Notes: generated by a model not told the origin, from the letters alone. A stretch of DNA of 64,000 nt from Deinococcus soli (ex Cha et al. 2016) (GCF_001007995.1 NZ_CP011389.1:434001-498000); one strand, 5' to 3'; positions 19,694-31,208 are shown, numbered from the stretch's first letter. Translations and numbers: made by a program.

Positions 19694-20782
19694 GTGCGTC
19701 TGGATTCGCTGTCCACCCTGAATTACCGGAATCTCGCCCCGTGTACCTTGCTGTTCCCGGCGGGCGTGACCGGGGTCTTCGGGGAGAACGGGGCGGGCAA
19801 GACGAACCTGCTGGAGGCGGCGTTCCTGGCGCTGACCGGCCTGACGGACGTGACGCGCCTGGAGCAGCTGGTGCAGCAGGGCGAGACGGAAGCGTACGTG
19901 CGGGCGGATCTGGAGAGCAGCGGCAGCCTGAGTGTGCAGGAGGTGGGCCTGGGGCGCGGGCGGCGGCAGCTGAAGGTGGACGGCGTGCGGGTGCGCACGG
20001 GGGACCTGCCGCGCGGGAGTGCGGTGTGGATCCGCCCGGAGGACAGCGAGCTGGTGTTCGGGTCGCCGTCGGGTCGGCGGGCGTTCCTGGATTCGCTGCT
20101 GTCGCGCCTGAGTGCGCGCTACGCGGAGGTGCTGTCGCGGTATGAGCGGACGGTGTCGCAGCGCAACGCGGCGCTACGCGGCGGTGAGGAGTGGGCGATG
20201 CACGTCTGGGACGAGTCGCTGGTGCGCCTGGGGACCGAGATCATGACCACGCGCCGCCGGGCCCTGGTGCGCCTGAACGAGCTGGCGGGCGAGGCGAACG
20301 CCGCGCTGGGCAGCCGAAAGCCCCTGACGCTGAGCCTCGCGGAGTCCACCACGCCCGAAGCGTACGCGCAGGATCTCGCGTCGCGCCGCGCGGAGGAACT
20401 CGCGCGGGGCAGCACCGCGACCGGCCCGCACCGCGACGATCTGGTGCTGACGCTGGGCGACTTCCCGGCCAGCGAGTACGCCAGCCGCGGCGAGGGCCGC
20501 ACGGTGGCGCTGGCGCTGCGCCGCGCGGAACTGGAACTCCTGGCGGAGCGGTTCGGCGAGCGGCCCGTGCTGCTGATCGACGATTTCTCGGCGGAACTCG
20601 ACCCGGGGCGGCGGGCGTTCCTGCTGGACCTGGCAGCCAGCGTCCCGCAGGCGATCGTGACCGGCACCGAGCGTGCGCCCGGCGCGGCGCTGACCCTGCG
20701 CGCGCACGGGGGCCGGTTCACGCCCGAGGTCACCGCTGAACCCCTGCCCGGGGAACCGCTGGCCGAGGAGGTGCGTGCGTGA
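19694..20782 (+). CDS. recF: DNA replication and repair protein RecF
   Basis: 362 residues. SMC-like ATPase: Walker A GENGAGKTN (about residues 31-39), family signature SRGEGRTVALALR, Walker B VLLIDDFSAELD. RecF with RecO and RecR loads RecA at gaps; the RecFOR route is the main recombinational repair path in Deinococcus, which lacks RecBC. GTG start with GGGAGG directly in front and a TAGAAT -10 at 19682-19687, only 6 nt from the start. The stop overlaps the GTG of the DciA-like gene (GTGA). Confidence 0.96.
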   Translation: MRLDSLSTLNYRNLAPCTLLFPAGVTGVFGENGAGKTNLLEAAFLALTGLTDVTRLEQLVQQGETEAYVRADLESSGSLSVQEVGLGRGRRQLKVDGVRVRTGDLPRGSAVWIRPEDSELVFGSPSGRRAFLDSLLSRLSARYAEVLSRYERTVSQRNAALRGGEEWAMHVWDESLVRLGTEIMTTRRRALVRLNELAGEANAALGSRKPLTLSLAESTTPEAYAQDLASRRAEELARGSTATGPHRDDLVLTLGDFPASEYASRGEGRTVALALRRAELELLAERFGERPVLLIDDFSAELDPGRRAFLLDLAASVPQAIVTGTERAPGAALTLRAHGGRFTPEVTAEPLPGEPLAEEVRA

Positions 20783-21639
20783 CGCGGCGGGGGCGGCGCA
20801 TGAGCGGCCCGCTGCGGCTGGGGGACCTGATGGGCGCCACGCTGGGCAGCGCGAAACTCACGGGCGGCATCCAGCGGGCGCGGGCGATCCTGCTGTGGCC
20901 GCAGGCGGTCGGGCCGGAGATCGCGCGGATCACGCGGCCCCGCACGCAGCAGGGCGGCACGCTGTTCGTGGAGGTCCGCGACAGCGCCACCGCGCATCAC
21001 CTCAGCATGCAGCGGCATCACTTCCTGAAGGCCCTGAATGCCCTGCTGCCCGACGCGCCCCTGACCGAACTGCGCTTCGGGGTGGGCACCGTGCGCGAAC
21101 CGACCGCGCCGGTGGCGGTGGCCCCGCTGCCCGCCCCGGACCGCGCGCGGGCACGGGAACTCGTGCAGGACGTTCCGGACGACCTGAAGGGTGCTGCGCT
21201 GCGCGCCGCCGAGGCCATCACCCGCGCGCGCAAGTGGCGCGAGGAACAGGGCTTCCGGCCCTGCCCGGTCTGCGGCGAGGCCAGCCGCGAGCAGCCCTGC
21301 CGCGCCTGCACGCTGACGCTGGCGGACCCGAACGTGCGCCGCGCCGCCAGGGCACTCATGCGTCACCCCGAGCGGCTGGAGGGCCTGCGTGACACGCTGG
21401 GGAACAGCGGCGTGCAGGCCGCGCGGTTCCTGGCGCTGCGGCAGCTGGAAGAACAGCTCGAGCTGCTGGCGCTGGAGTGCGTCCGCAGTGGCGAGGGCGG
21501 CGGGTACCAGGGATTCCTGGCCGAGCAGGCGGCGCTGTACCTGACGCTGCTTCTCAGCCGTCCCCGTGCCGCCCTGAAACGCAGTGACCGCGCGTACCTG
21601 CCCGAGCGGGTGCGGCACGTCCTGAACGCCAGCGGCTGA
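20779..21639 (+). CDS. DUF721/DciA-like protein with zinc ribbon
   Basis: 286 residues. Residues about 10-115 ([16 protein letters not shown]..., [18 protein letters not shown]..., [26 protein letters not shown]) match the DUF721 domain; in DciA this domain helps load the replicative helicase DnaB. Pairing with recF is common. Unusually, a CxxC-x8-CxxC cluster ([16 protein letters not shown], about residues 173-188) and about 100 further residues with a helical C-terminus follow; typical DciA proteins are much shorter. GTG 20779 overlaps the recF stop; ATG 20800 is the alternative. Confidence 0.82.
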   Translation: MTRRGRRMSGPLRLGDLMGATLGSAKLTGGIQRARAILLWPQAVGPEIARITRPRTQQGGTLFVEVRDSATAHHLSMQRHHFLKALNALLPDAPLTELRFGVGTVREPTAPVAVAPLPAPDRARARELVQDVPDDLKGAALRAAEAITRARKWREEQGFRPCPVCGEASREQPCRACTLTLADPNVRRAARALMRHPERLEGLRDTLGNSGVQAARFLALRQLEEQLELLALECVRSGEGGGYQGFLAEQAALYLTLLLSRPRAALKRSDRAYLPERVRHVLNASG

Positions 21640-21710
21640 CCCGTCCCGCCCGGCGGAATGCTGGCACAGGTGCCTGTGCATCCTGCGCACAGCCCACTAT
21701 CCTGAAGGGC

Positions 21711-22388
21711 ATGACCGACGCCCCGGCCGGCACCCACAGCCCCTCCCCCGTTCAGCCCGGCGGTTCGGCCGGTTCCCACCGCGGGGCTGCGCCGCAGCAG
21801 GTGCGGGTGGCAATCCTGACCGTCAGTGACACCCGCACGCCCGAGACGGACACCAGCGGGCAGTTCCTGCGCGCCGAGATCGAGGCGCACGGGCACGAGG
21901 TGGTCGCGTACCGCGTCGTGAAGGACGACGCCGTGCAGATCCGCTCGGCCCTCGTGGCGTTCACGCGCGAGGCGACCGTCGTGCTCTCCAGCGGCGGCAC
22001 CGGCATCACGGGCCGCGACGTGACCGTGCCGGTCGTGGAGAGCCTGATCACCAAACCCATCCCTGGCTTCGGCGAGCTGTTCCGGATGCTCAGCTACCAG
22101 CAGGTGGGCGGCGCAGCCATGCTGTCGCGCGCCGTGGCCGGACTGGTACGCGGCGCGGTGGTGTTCGCCATGCCGGGCAGCCTGAACGCCGTGCAGACCG
22201 CCTGGAACGGCATCCTAAAGGATGAACTGGGCCACCTCGCGTTCGAGGTGGAACGCCACGGGCAGCCGGGCGTCCTGGCGCCACCGCCCATCACCGGTCC
22301 GGACACCCCCGCCCCACCCCCGATGCCCGGTGCGGGGGGCGGCGTGGCCGCCGGACTGGGCCGCCACAAGAAAGGCGGGGGCCTGTGA
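21711..22388 (+). CDS. moaB: Molybdenum cofactor biosynthesis protein MoaB
   Basis: 225 residues. Core [33 protein letters not shown] (molybdopterin-binding loop) and the [15 protein letters not shown] segment define the MoaB/Mog family, which adenylylates molybdopterin before Mo insertion. A disordered Pro/Ser/Gly-rich N-terminus of about 30 residues and a Pro/Gly-rich tail extend the usual 170-residue form. TATCCT at 21698-21703 lies 7 nt before the ATG. MsrP in this window is a likely client of the cofactor. Confidence 0.92.
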   Translation: MTDAPAGTHSPSPVQPGGSAGSHRGAAPQQVRVAILTVSDTRTPETDTSGQFLRAEIEAHGHEVVAYRVVKDDAVQIRSALVAFTREATVVLSSGGTGITGRDVTVPVVESLITKPIPGFGELFRMLSYQQVGGAAMLSRAVAGLVRGAVVFAMPGSLNAVQTAWNGILKDELGHLAFEVERHGQPGVLAPPPITGPDTPAPPPMPGAGGGVAAGLGRHKKGGGL

Positions 22389-22401
22389 CCCCGGGGCGCA
22401 C

Positions 22402-23157
22402 GTGGACAGCCTGAGCCTGCCGCTGGCCGTCACGCTGGCTGTCCTCGCGGCGTACTGGCTGGGCCGCGTCATCCGCGCCGCCCGGTCCCGCCTCGCGCCG
22501 CGCGTGACGTACTGGGCCGCGCCCGGCCTGGGCGCGCTGCTGCTGGCGCCGATGCTGGACGTCCCCGCCCTGTTCGGGGTGGGCGCGGGCCTGATGCTCC
22601 TCGCCGAGTACTGGCCGCTGGCGTTCGTACCGACCCGCACCCGCCCCGCGCCCGCGTGGCCGCTGGTCATCACCATCCTGGGCGCGGGCCTGGGCATGAA
22701 CGTCCTGCAGGGCCGCACCGACCCCTGGATCACGGCGATCAGCGCCGCGCTGCTGCTGGCGGGCCTCGCGGGCCTGCTGGCCGCCGCCGCGTTCCGCCCC
22801 TGGCCGGTCACGCCGGCCCTGACCTTCGCCGCACGCTGGAAGACCGCCACCACGCCCGACTGGCCGGACCTGACCGTCACCCTCAGCGACCAGGGCGCGC
22901 ACCTGCGCAACGTGTCCGGGCGCGCCCTGCGCATGGCCGGCTGGTCCCCCGCCGGACTGAACGCGTGGTACCCCGTCCGCACCCCCGCCGGAGAGGCCCT
23001 GCAGGAACTCGCCGCCGGGCAGGAGGCGCTGCTGCCCGTTCACGGACACGATCACGGCGTGCGCGTCTGGTACGCCCCCGCGCGCGGCGAGACCACGCAC
23101 CTGTTCCGCGCCGACTGGACGCCCACCGCCCACGCCGAGGACCGCGTCCTGAACTGA
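22402..23157 (+). CDS. Membrane protein of unknown function
   Basis: 251 residues from GTG 22402, 13 nt after moaB and therefore probably co-transcribed. The first 140 residues hold about four to five hydrophobic helices (PLAVTLAVLAAYWLGRVI, ITAISAALLLAGLAGLLAAAAF). A soluble C-terminal domain of about 110 residues (DLTVTLSDQGAHLRNVSGRA ... GEALQELAAGQEALLPVHGHDHGVRVWYAP) looks like an all-beta fold. No family recognised. The start is uncertain because no strong ribosome-binding site is visible. Confidence 0.7.
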   Translation: MDSLSLPLAVTLAVLAAYWLGRVIRAARSRLAPRVTYWAAPGLGALLLAPMLDVPALFGVGAGLMLLAEYWPLAFVPTRTRPAPAWPLVITILGAGLGMNVLQGRTDPWITAISAALLLAGLAGLLAAAAFRPWPVTPALTFAARWKTATTPDWPDLTVTLSDQGAHLRNVSGRALRMAGWSPAGLNAWYPVRTPAGEALQELAAGQEALLPVHGHDHGVRVWYAPARGETTHLFRADWTPTAHAEDRVLN

Positions 23158-23418
23158 AGGCGAAGCCAGGGGTCACGCTGCGCGCCGCCTGCGCTGCCCG
23201 CCAGGCGGCGTTCCAGCGGACCGGTCAGTCCCCTCGGACGCCCCGAATCGTCACCTCATGATTTGCCCTGCGGCCCCTCCGCGTGGCAGGATGACGGGTC
23301 ACGCGCTCAGCGCGACCGGGCCAGGTCGGCCCACCGGGCACGCCCCGCCTCTCAAGCCTCACCTCAAGACACGGCCCCCGCCCCCACCTGTGCGGCGTGC
23401 AGGCCGACAGGATCACCC

Positions 23419-24909
23419 ATGACCCAGCACACCCGCGCGCCCCGCCGCGCCAGCACCGCACCCTCCGCCGCCAGCACCGCCCCCGCCCCCACCGTGCGCG
23501 AGTGGCAGACCCTCCTGGGCGACCGCACGCCCACCCCCGTGCAGGCGCAGGCGATCCCCGCCCTGCTGGACGGCCGGGACGTCATCACGACCGCCCGCAC
23601 CGGCAGCGGCAAGACCCTGGCGTTCCTGATCCCGGCCGCCGCGCGCGGCATCGGCATGCGCCAGACGCGCGGCATGCAGCCCGAGGCCCTGGTCATCACG
23701 CCCACCCGCGAACTCGCCGTGCAGATCCGCGACGTCGCCACGGAACTCGGCATGACCGCCGGGCGCATCACGGGCGGGATCACCCCCGGCCAGACGACCC
23801 GCGAGGCGACCGGCAAGGGCCTGATCACCGGCACGCCCGGCCGCCTGAAGGACCTGATCGGGCGCGGCGAACTGCGCCTGAACAACCTCCGCTACGTTGT
23901 GCTGGACGAAGCCGACGAACTGCTCTCGCTGGGTTTCCTGCGCGACGTGGGCGACATCCTGCGCCACGCCCGCGACCAGCAGCCCCAGGGCCGCAGCCTG
24001 CAGATCGCCATGGCTTCAGCGACGTTCCCCGCCGAGATCCGCGACGTCGCCCAGCGCTTCATGCACGACCCCGCCCGCATCGACGTGGCCCCCACCCCCG
24101 GCGCGGACGCCACCGGCGACATCCTGGGCGGCGTCAGCACCGCCACGCACCTGCTGCAGCACACCACCAAGGACGCCCTCCTGACCGACGCGGCCCGCCA
24201 CACCCGCGCTGCCCTGACGGAACCCGGCGGGTGCGTCGTGCTGTTCAGCCGCACCAAACACCTCGTCAAGCGCCGCGCCCAGCACCTCGGCGACCTGCTG
24301 CCCGGCGAGCAGGTCAGCCCCCTCGAGGGCAACATGGACCAGAAGAAGCGGGAGCGCACCATGCAGGCCCTGCGCGACGGGCAGTCCCGCATCCTGGTCG
24401 CCACTGACATCGCCGGACGCGGCATTGACCTGCCGGAAGTGCGCCTCGTGATTCACCTGGACGTCGCCGCCACCGCCGAGGACCACGTCCACCGCTCGGG
24501 CCGCACGGCCCGCGCCGGACGCGACGGCACCAACCTGATCCTCCTCGCGCCCGAACAGCGCGCCCTGTGGCAGGGCATCCGCCGCAAACTCCCCGCCGCG
24601 CTGCAACCCCCCGCCACGCCCGAGGAACGCCAGATCGACCCCGAAGTGCAGGAAAAACGCGGCCAGGGACGCGGCCAGGGCCAGAACCAGGGCCGCGCCA
24701 GTCAGCCCGGACGCGGCGGCCAGCAGCCCCGCAGCGCCCAGGGCAGCAGCCAGGGGCAGCGTCAGGGCGCCCCCCGCCAGGGCCAGCAGACCAGCGGCCG
24801 CAGCGAAGGACGCACCCAGCGCACCGATACCCGCCCCCAGTCGCGCCAGGACACCCCCGGCACCGGCGCCGGCCGCGTCGGCCCCCAACGCCCCAAACGC
24901 CGCCGCTAA
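23419..24909 (+). CDS. DEAD-box RNA helicase with Gln/Gly/Arg-rich tail
   Basis: 496 residues from ATG 23419, with AGGA 6 nt upstream. Helicase motifs in order: Q motif (TPVQAQAIPALLDG), ARTGSGKT (I), PTRELA (Ia), TPGRL (Ib), LDEADELL (II), ASAT (III), VLFSRTKH (IV), VATDIAGRGID (V), HRSGRTARAG (VI). Motif II is DEAD and motif III is SAT, so a complete ATPase. Residues about 410-496 are low-complexity, Q/G/R/P-rich and strongly basic, ending RPKRRR; such tails bind RNA non-specifically. The 260-nt upstream gap has no gene and may be a long 5' region. Confidence 0.92.
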   Translation: MTQHTRAPRRASTAPSAASTAPAPTVREWQTLLGDRTPTPVQAQAIPALLDGRDVITTARTGSGKTLAFLIPAAARGIGMRQTRGMQPEALVITPTRELAVQIRDVATELGMTAGRITGGITPGQTTREATGKGLITGTPGRLKDLIGRGELRLNNLRYVVLDEADELLSLGFLRDVGDILRHARDQQPQGRSLQIAMASATFPAEIRDVAQRFMHDPARIDVAPTPGADATGDILGGVSTATHLLQHTTKDALLTDAARHTRAALTEPGGCVVLFSRTKHLVKRRAQHLGDLLPGEQVSPLEGNMDQKKRERTMQALRDGQSRILVATDIAGRGIDLPEVRLVIHLDVAATAEDHVHRSGRTARAGRDGTNLILLAPEQRALWQGIRRKLPAALQPPATPEERQIDPEVQEKRGQGRGQGQNQGRASQPGRGGQQPRSAQGSSQGQRQGAPRQGQQTSGRSEGRTQRTDTRPQSRQDTPGTGAGRVGPQRPKRRR

Positions 24910-24929
24910 GCAGGTGACCCAGTACATCG

Positions 24930-24961
24930 CCCCAGTCCTCCCGGACTGGGGGGTTTTCTTT
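24930..24961 (+). terminator. Intrinsic terminator after the DEAD-box helicase
   Basis: CCCCAGTCC (24930-24938) pairs with GGACTGGGG (24943-24951) over a 4-nt loop and is followed by GGTTTTCTTT. Confidence 0.88.
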
Positions 24962-25179
24962 GCTGAGCAAGTGAAACAATCTCAGCAATCAGGTTCCCTC
25001 ACATCGAAATGAGGATGAGGATCGGATGGCGCAGCGGATGACACTGGCGTTGCGGGACGTGATGTTGGCCTCAGGGTGGAACTCGCAACCGCCTTACGGC
25101 TGTGACATACGGATCTTCGAAGGAGATCGCCGATCATGTCCATTGGAGCGGTGTTCTTGATTGGCGTGACGGACCCCTG

Positions 25180-25476
25180 TTATCCGCAGCGGAATGGGAT
25201 CGGCAGCGGGCCGCAACAGCACACGCCCTGCACCCGCCCTCCTGTTGCCTGCGCCCCGAGTAGATGACCGTACGCTTGCCGACAGGTCTGGAACCGCGCC
25301 GCTATCTCCGCACGGCCACCCACCAGCCCCTGCTCGCTGACCAGTCGCCGCACCGCAGCCGAACAGGACTCTCCACCAAACAACGCGGCGTGTGCGCAGT
25401 GAAAACCTTTGAGGGGCGACAGCCAACGCTGGTACACATCAATTGAGCCCAGAGCCAAGGTGTTCAGCGTGTTCAT
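25180..25476 (-). CDS. YidD-like membrane protein insertion efficiency factor
   Basis: 98 residues from ATG 25476. The block SIDVYQRWLSPLKGFHCAHA, then GGESCSAAVRRLVSEQGL and ARFQTCRQAYGHL, matches the YidD pattern YQ+xxSP...C...C...C. YidD is a short amphipathic protein at the inner membrane that helps YidC-dependent insertion. In most genomes it lies between rnpA and yidC; here it stands alone. The tail GVCCCGPLPIPFRCG has four extra Cys and is unusual. A longer frame exists upstream, but the resemblance starts after the chosen ATG. Confidence 0.68.
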   Translation of the reverse strand: MNTLNTLALGSIDVYQRWLSPLKGFHCAHAALFGGESCSAAVRRLVSEQGLVGGRAEIAARFQTCRQAYGHLLGAQATGGRVQGVCCCGPLPIPFRCG

Positions 25477-25853
25477 GCCTGAGGGTACGGTGGCCCCCTG
25501 ACATTCACCCTTCAACTTCATGAAGCCATTGAAGACCAGTCTGAACGGCACCACCCGCCAAGTCTAGCTCCTTGAACTCGTTGGACGCTGCGTTATGGAT
25601 TCGTCAGAATGACGTGTTGGGTCGGTGCAGGAACATGCACATCAGGAGTTCCAGATGCCCCTGTTTGCGGCTCCATTACAGATGCCGGCGGACCAGGTGC
25701 GCGACGCGCAGACGGATGGAACGCGACGTCGTGGTCCGCGCAGGGCGCATCTGGGCCTCCAGCAATCCAGCACGGGCACCGGTAAGGCGTTCGAGCAGTC
25801 ACGGGTGGAGCCAGTCCGCACCCGGCTGTCATATCGGTGGAGTACCCTGTCCT
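25477..25853. other. Gap without a supported gene
   Basis: About 375 nt between the divergent YidD-like and GNAT genes. Both strands hold open frames with mixed codon usage and frequent rare-looking Cys/His/Arg runs, none with a start signal or resemblance. The tail end (25843-25848, TACCCT) is the probable -10 of the GNAT gene. Confidence 0.45.
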
Positions 25854-26666
25854 GTGTCTGGACGCCACACCACCCAGGAAGCGCACCGCCTCCTCACCGA
25901 GTACGACGCTCAACTCCGCGAAGCGGCCGAACTGACCGGCGCCACCACCGTCACCCGCGACGGTCCCCTCTGGCGCGGCACGTACGGCGACCGCGGCTTC
26001 GTCACCTGCCGAGACCTCGGTCACCTCACCGGCCCCGCCCTTGACGAGCTCATCACGCGAACCATCACGTACTACGCCACCCAGCCGGCCATCGCGTCCT
26101 TCGAATGGAAGACGCGCGGTCACGACCTTCCCGCTGACCTCCCCGACCGCCTCGCCCAGCACGGCCTGCACGCCGAGGAGCCGGAGACCGTCATGCTGGG
26201 CGAAGCGAGCCTCCTCGCCGCGCCCGTGCCCCTGCCACAGGGGGTGAGCCTGCGGCGCATCGACTCCCAACCCGACCCGATGCCCGACCTGATCCGCGCG
26301 GCCGCCGCGCAGGAACGCGCGTTCGGCGTGCCCTTCTCCCCTGCTCACCTCGCGCGTCGCCTGCAGGCCAAGCGAGACCTCATGGAGATCTGGGTGGCTG
26401 AAGCGGAAGGCGAGATCATCTGCACCGGCCGCCTGGAGCTCATCCCTGGCACCGCATTCGCGGGCATCTGGGGGGGCGGGACTGTCCCCGAGTGGCGCGG
26501 ACAGGGCATCTACCGGGCGCTGGTCGCGCAGCGGGCCCGGTCTGCCCTGGCGCGGGGCGCGCGGTACCTGCACAGCGACTCCACCGAGTTCTCCCGCCCG
26601 ATCCTGCAACGTAGCGGCCTGCTGCCCATCACGACCACCACCCCGTACATCTGGACCCGCAGGTAG
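25854..26666 (+). CDS. GNAT family N-acetyltransferase
   Basis: 270 residues from GTG 25854, 5 nt after a TACCCT -10, so probably leaderless. The acetyl-CoA site is at about residues 200-220: GIWGGGTVPEWRGQGIYRAL contains the V-x-x-x-R-G-x-G/A motif A. The C-terminal strand follows with YLHSDSTEFSRPILQRSGL. The first 110 residues look like an accessory domain. Acceptor substrate unknown. Confidence 0.82.
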   Translation: MSGRHTTQEAHRLLTEYDAQLREAAELTGATTVTRDGPLWRGTYGDRGFVTCRDLGHLTGPALDELITRTITYYATQPAIASFEWKTRGHDLPADLPDRLAQHGLHAEEPETVMLGEASLLAAPVPLPQGVSLRRIDSQPDPMPDLIRAAAAQERAFGVPFSPAHLARRLQAKRDLMEIWVAEAEGEIICTGRLELIPGTAFAGIWGGGTVPEWRGQGIYRALVAQRARSALARGARYLHSDSTEFSRPILQRSGLLPITTTTPYIWTRR

Positions 26667-26772
26667 AGAGCCGGCACGCACCAGGTCTCTCATTGGTCTC
26701 CATCGTGTTCTCTGGGCTCACACATGGTATATGGCCCGTGTTTCACTGACTCTCTGTCACACCACATCCACG

Positions 26773-27039
26773 TCAATAGCCCCACGCGAGCAATTCCTCA
26801 GGCATCGGGGCGCGCTCGTCCATCAGCACCACCCGCCCCCCTTCCACCCGCGCGTGCACGCACAGCTCATTGCCCGGCTCGATGCCCCACAACTCGAACG
26901 TCAGGTCCGGCCACAGGGCCGCCACCGTGTCCAGCCATGGCACCGGCGCCGACCGGGCCGACGAGGACATCACCGTCAACACGCCCGGCTCAGCCACGTC
27001 CTCCGCGTCCCGACTGGACCACAGTGCATCGTCTGCCAC
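26773..27039 (-). CDS. Small hypothetical protein, possibly a fragment
   Basis: 88 residues. The second half, WLDTVAALWPDLTFELWGIE followed by PGNELCVHARVEGGRVV, looks like a genuine beta-strand-rich domain and resembles the YubB/Api92-like ferredoxin-fold proteins ("PDLTFEL" followed by "EPG"). The first part is unlike them, so this may be the remaining end of a longer gene. No ribosome-binding site is clear. It lies in the sparse 25-28 kb stretch. Confidence 0.4.
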   Translation of the reverse strand: MADDALWSSRDAEDVAEPGVLTVMSSSARSAPVPWLDTVAALWPDLTFELWGIEPGNELCVHARVEGGRVVLMDERAPMPEELLAWGY

Positions 27040-27089
27040 GCCACCCTATCCAGCGGCACGCCCGGCACTGGCTTCACGCCGCAGTGACT

Positions 27090-27340
27090 ACCCGGCTGTC
27101 TCGGTCCTCAACAGCCTCACTGTCTGGGTGCTCACCCCCGCCCAGAAACAGGCAGTCGTCGAAGTCGCCCGCGCCTATCTGCGTGGCTGCAACGTTCAGA
27201 CCACCCCGGCGCGCCTCGCCCGGCTGGACACCCTCGACCGCGGGGAGGAGGGCGGCTGGGACGAGAAGACCCTGGGGCGTCACGGTCAGCGAGGCATCCT
27301 TCTTCCGGCACTCACCATGTTTCTGCTGAGCCGCATATGA
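27090..27340 (+). pseudogene. Probable coding remnant
   Basis: The frame ending at TGA 27340 has high third-position GC and a protein-like sequence (LTPAQKQAVVEVARAYLRGC, then ARLARLDTLDRGEEGGW) only from about 27090 on. Upstream the same frame turns into low-complexity Ser/Ala/Pro sequence antisense to the small hypothetical gene. This suggests the C-terminal end of a gene whose 5' part is lost. No family recognised. Confidence 0.3.
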
Positions 27341-27474
27341 AAGCGCATGGCCGACGTCGAAGACCGGCGAAGGGCAACAGGCACGAAGGTGTCGCGCGCG
27401 ATGAATCGGTTGGGATTGGTTGCTGCTGTAGGGGTGGGGACTGGTAAATCCTGGGGAATTCGGGGGAACCCGGA

Positions 27475-27672
27475 ATGTTCAACCTCATTTTCGCCGGTGT
27501 GGCGCTGGGGTTGTTCTTCGTGGGTGCCTTTCTACCCCCTCCCTACACGCGGCCCTCGCGGGTGCCGGACTTCCTGCTGTCGCCCTGCCGCGTGGCTGCT
27601 GATAGGTTTCACACGTATGGGCGCCGCCGTGCTCTGGCAGGCGTACCGGTTAAAACTCGGCACCCGAGGGAC
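27475..27672 (+). pseudogene. Small membrane protein interrupted by a frameshift
   Basis: ATG 27475 opens MFNLIFAGVALGLFFVGAFL, a convincing first helix, followed by PPPYTRPSRVPDFLLSP. At about 27586 this frame turns into Arg-rich nonsense, while the frame shifted by one base continues as AAWLLIGFTRMGAAVLWQAY and RLKLGTRGTT before a stop at 27670-27672. Removing one base near 27583-27589 would give one two-helix protein of about 65 residues. A sequencing error or true inactivation fits equally. Confidence 0.45.
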
Positions 27673-27704
27673 CACGTGAGGCGGTCTCACCGGGCGGAGG
27701 CGGT

Positions 27705-27941
27705 GTGCCAGATTGCAGCCATGATTGTCGCACCGCGGCGCTGATATTGCGTGCGCCTGAATGGACGGAGTGGCTGCAGATGGGGCTCATGGCGGCGCTG
27801 TGTTGGATATTGGCCGAGTCGACGCGCCCGAAACCCGCCGGGGGGGTAGGGCCTGCGACGCTTGATGACCTGGACGTGCTCTTCAAGGCGCAGAAAGGCG
27901 CGCACTCCTACGTGCGCGCCCTGAACCTTCCCCCCGCTTGA
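27705..27941 (+). CDS. Small hypothetical protein with one membrane helix
   Basis: 78 residues. After a Cys-rich beginning, RAPEWTEWLQMGLMAALCWI is a possible membrane helix, and DLDVLFKAQKGAHSYVRALN is a plausible amphipathic end. The gene ends 24 nt before the secA stop, converging on it. No homologue recognised; it could be a chance frame. Confidence 0.35.
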   Translation: MPDCSHDCRTAALILRAPEWTEWLQMGLMAALCWILAESTRPKPAGGVGPATLDDLDVLFKAQKGAHSYVRALNLPPA

Positions 27942-27965
27942 TCGCGTGTGGGGGTGGATTGAAAA

Positions 27966-30575
<2,610 letters not shown>

Positions 30576-30583
30576 GACAAGCG

Positions 30584-30589
30584 AGTATA
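30584..30589 (-). promoter_or_regulatory. -10 box of secA
   Basis: TATACT on the minus strand, 8 nt ahead of ATG 30575. There is no room for a Shine-Dalgarno sequence in the transcript. Confidence 0.7.
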
Positions 30590-30737
30590 ACGCGCGGGCC
30601 GGGCGCGGCGCGGCGTGATTTCAGTGAGGGGCGCATAAGCAACTTGAGCGGTTTTCGCTCAGGGAGCATGAACGTCCGCTCCACGCGCGGTGAAGGCCGC
30701 GCGGACGGCCCTCATCAGCGGCCCGTATCCTGCGCGC

Positions 30738-31193
30738 ATGAACCTGAAAGTCCTGCCCGTCCTGCTCGCCCTGCCGCTGCTGGGTGCCTGCGCGCCTGTC
30801 GCCTCCCTGCTTGCCAACGCCGAGGCGGACGGGCCCGCCCCGCGCCGCGCCGGGCCGCTGGTGGTCGGGCAGACCTGGACGGTCAGCGGCCCGGTGGACG
30901 GCCGGACCGTGACCCAGTCCGTGAACATCACCGATCTGGTGGATGTCGCCGACGGCACGGCCAGCGTGAACGGCCGCGATCAGGCCGACGCGTTCGGCGC
31001 GGGCCGCGCGGGCTTCACGGTCGCCACGTACGACGGCAGCCGCCGCACCCTGCGCTTCGACTGGATCGCGGAGAACGGCGCGACGTACTCCTGCCGGATC
31101 GGCACCCTGCTGTCCCAGCCGTACCAGGGTGAACTGACCCTGAAGACCGGGGGGCGCACCGCGACCGGGACGTGCTCGGCCGTCAGCAACTGA
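30738..31193 (+). CDS. Putative lipoprotein
   Basis: 151 residues from ATG 30738. Signal peptide MNLKVLPVLLALPLLGAC has the lipobox LLGAC, so it is predicted to be lipid-anchored. The remainder is a probable all-beta domain (LVVGQTWTVSGPVDGRTVTQ, ATYDGSRRTLRFDWIAENGA) with two Cys (SCRIG, GTCSA) that could form a disulfide. TATCCT at 30726-30731 is 6 nt before the ATG. Function unknown. Confidence 0.8.
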   Translation: MNLKVLPVLLALPLLGACAPVASLLANAEADGPAPRRAGPLVVGQTWTVSGPVDGRTVTQSVNITDLVDVADGTASVNGRDQADAFGAGRAGFTVATYDGSRRTLRFDWIAENGATYSCRIGTLLSQPYQGELTLKTGGRTATGTCSAVSN

Positions 31194-31208
31194 GCGTCAC
31201 AGGGAGAG

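Noticed and set aside
25026..25160. Short plus-strand ORFs upstream of the YidD-like gene, one with a good-looking AAGGAG
   Set aside because: About 43 codons each, no resemblance, and one runs antisense into the YidD-like gene; insufficient support.
25593..26693. 366-codon minus-strand frame opposite the GNAT gene
   Set aside because: No start signal or domain; the plus frame contains the acetyl-CoA motif and a proper -10.
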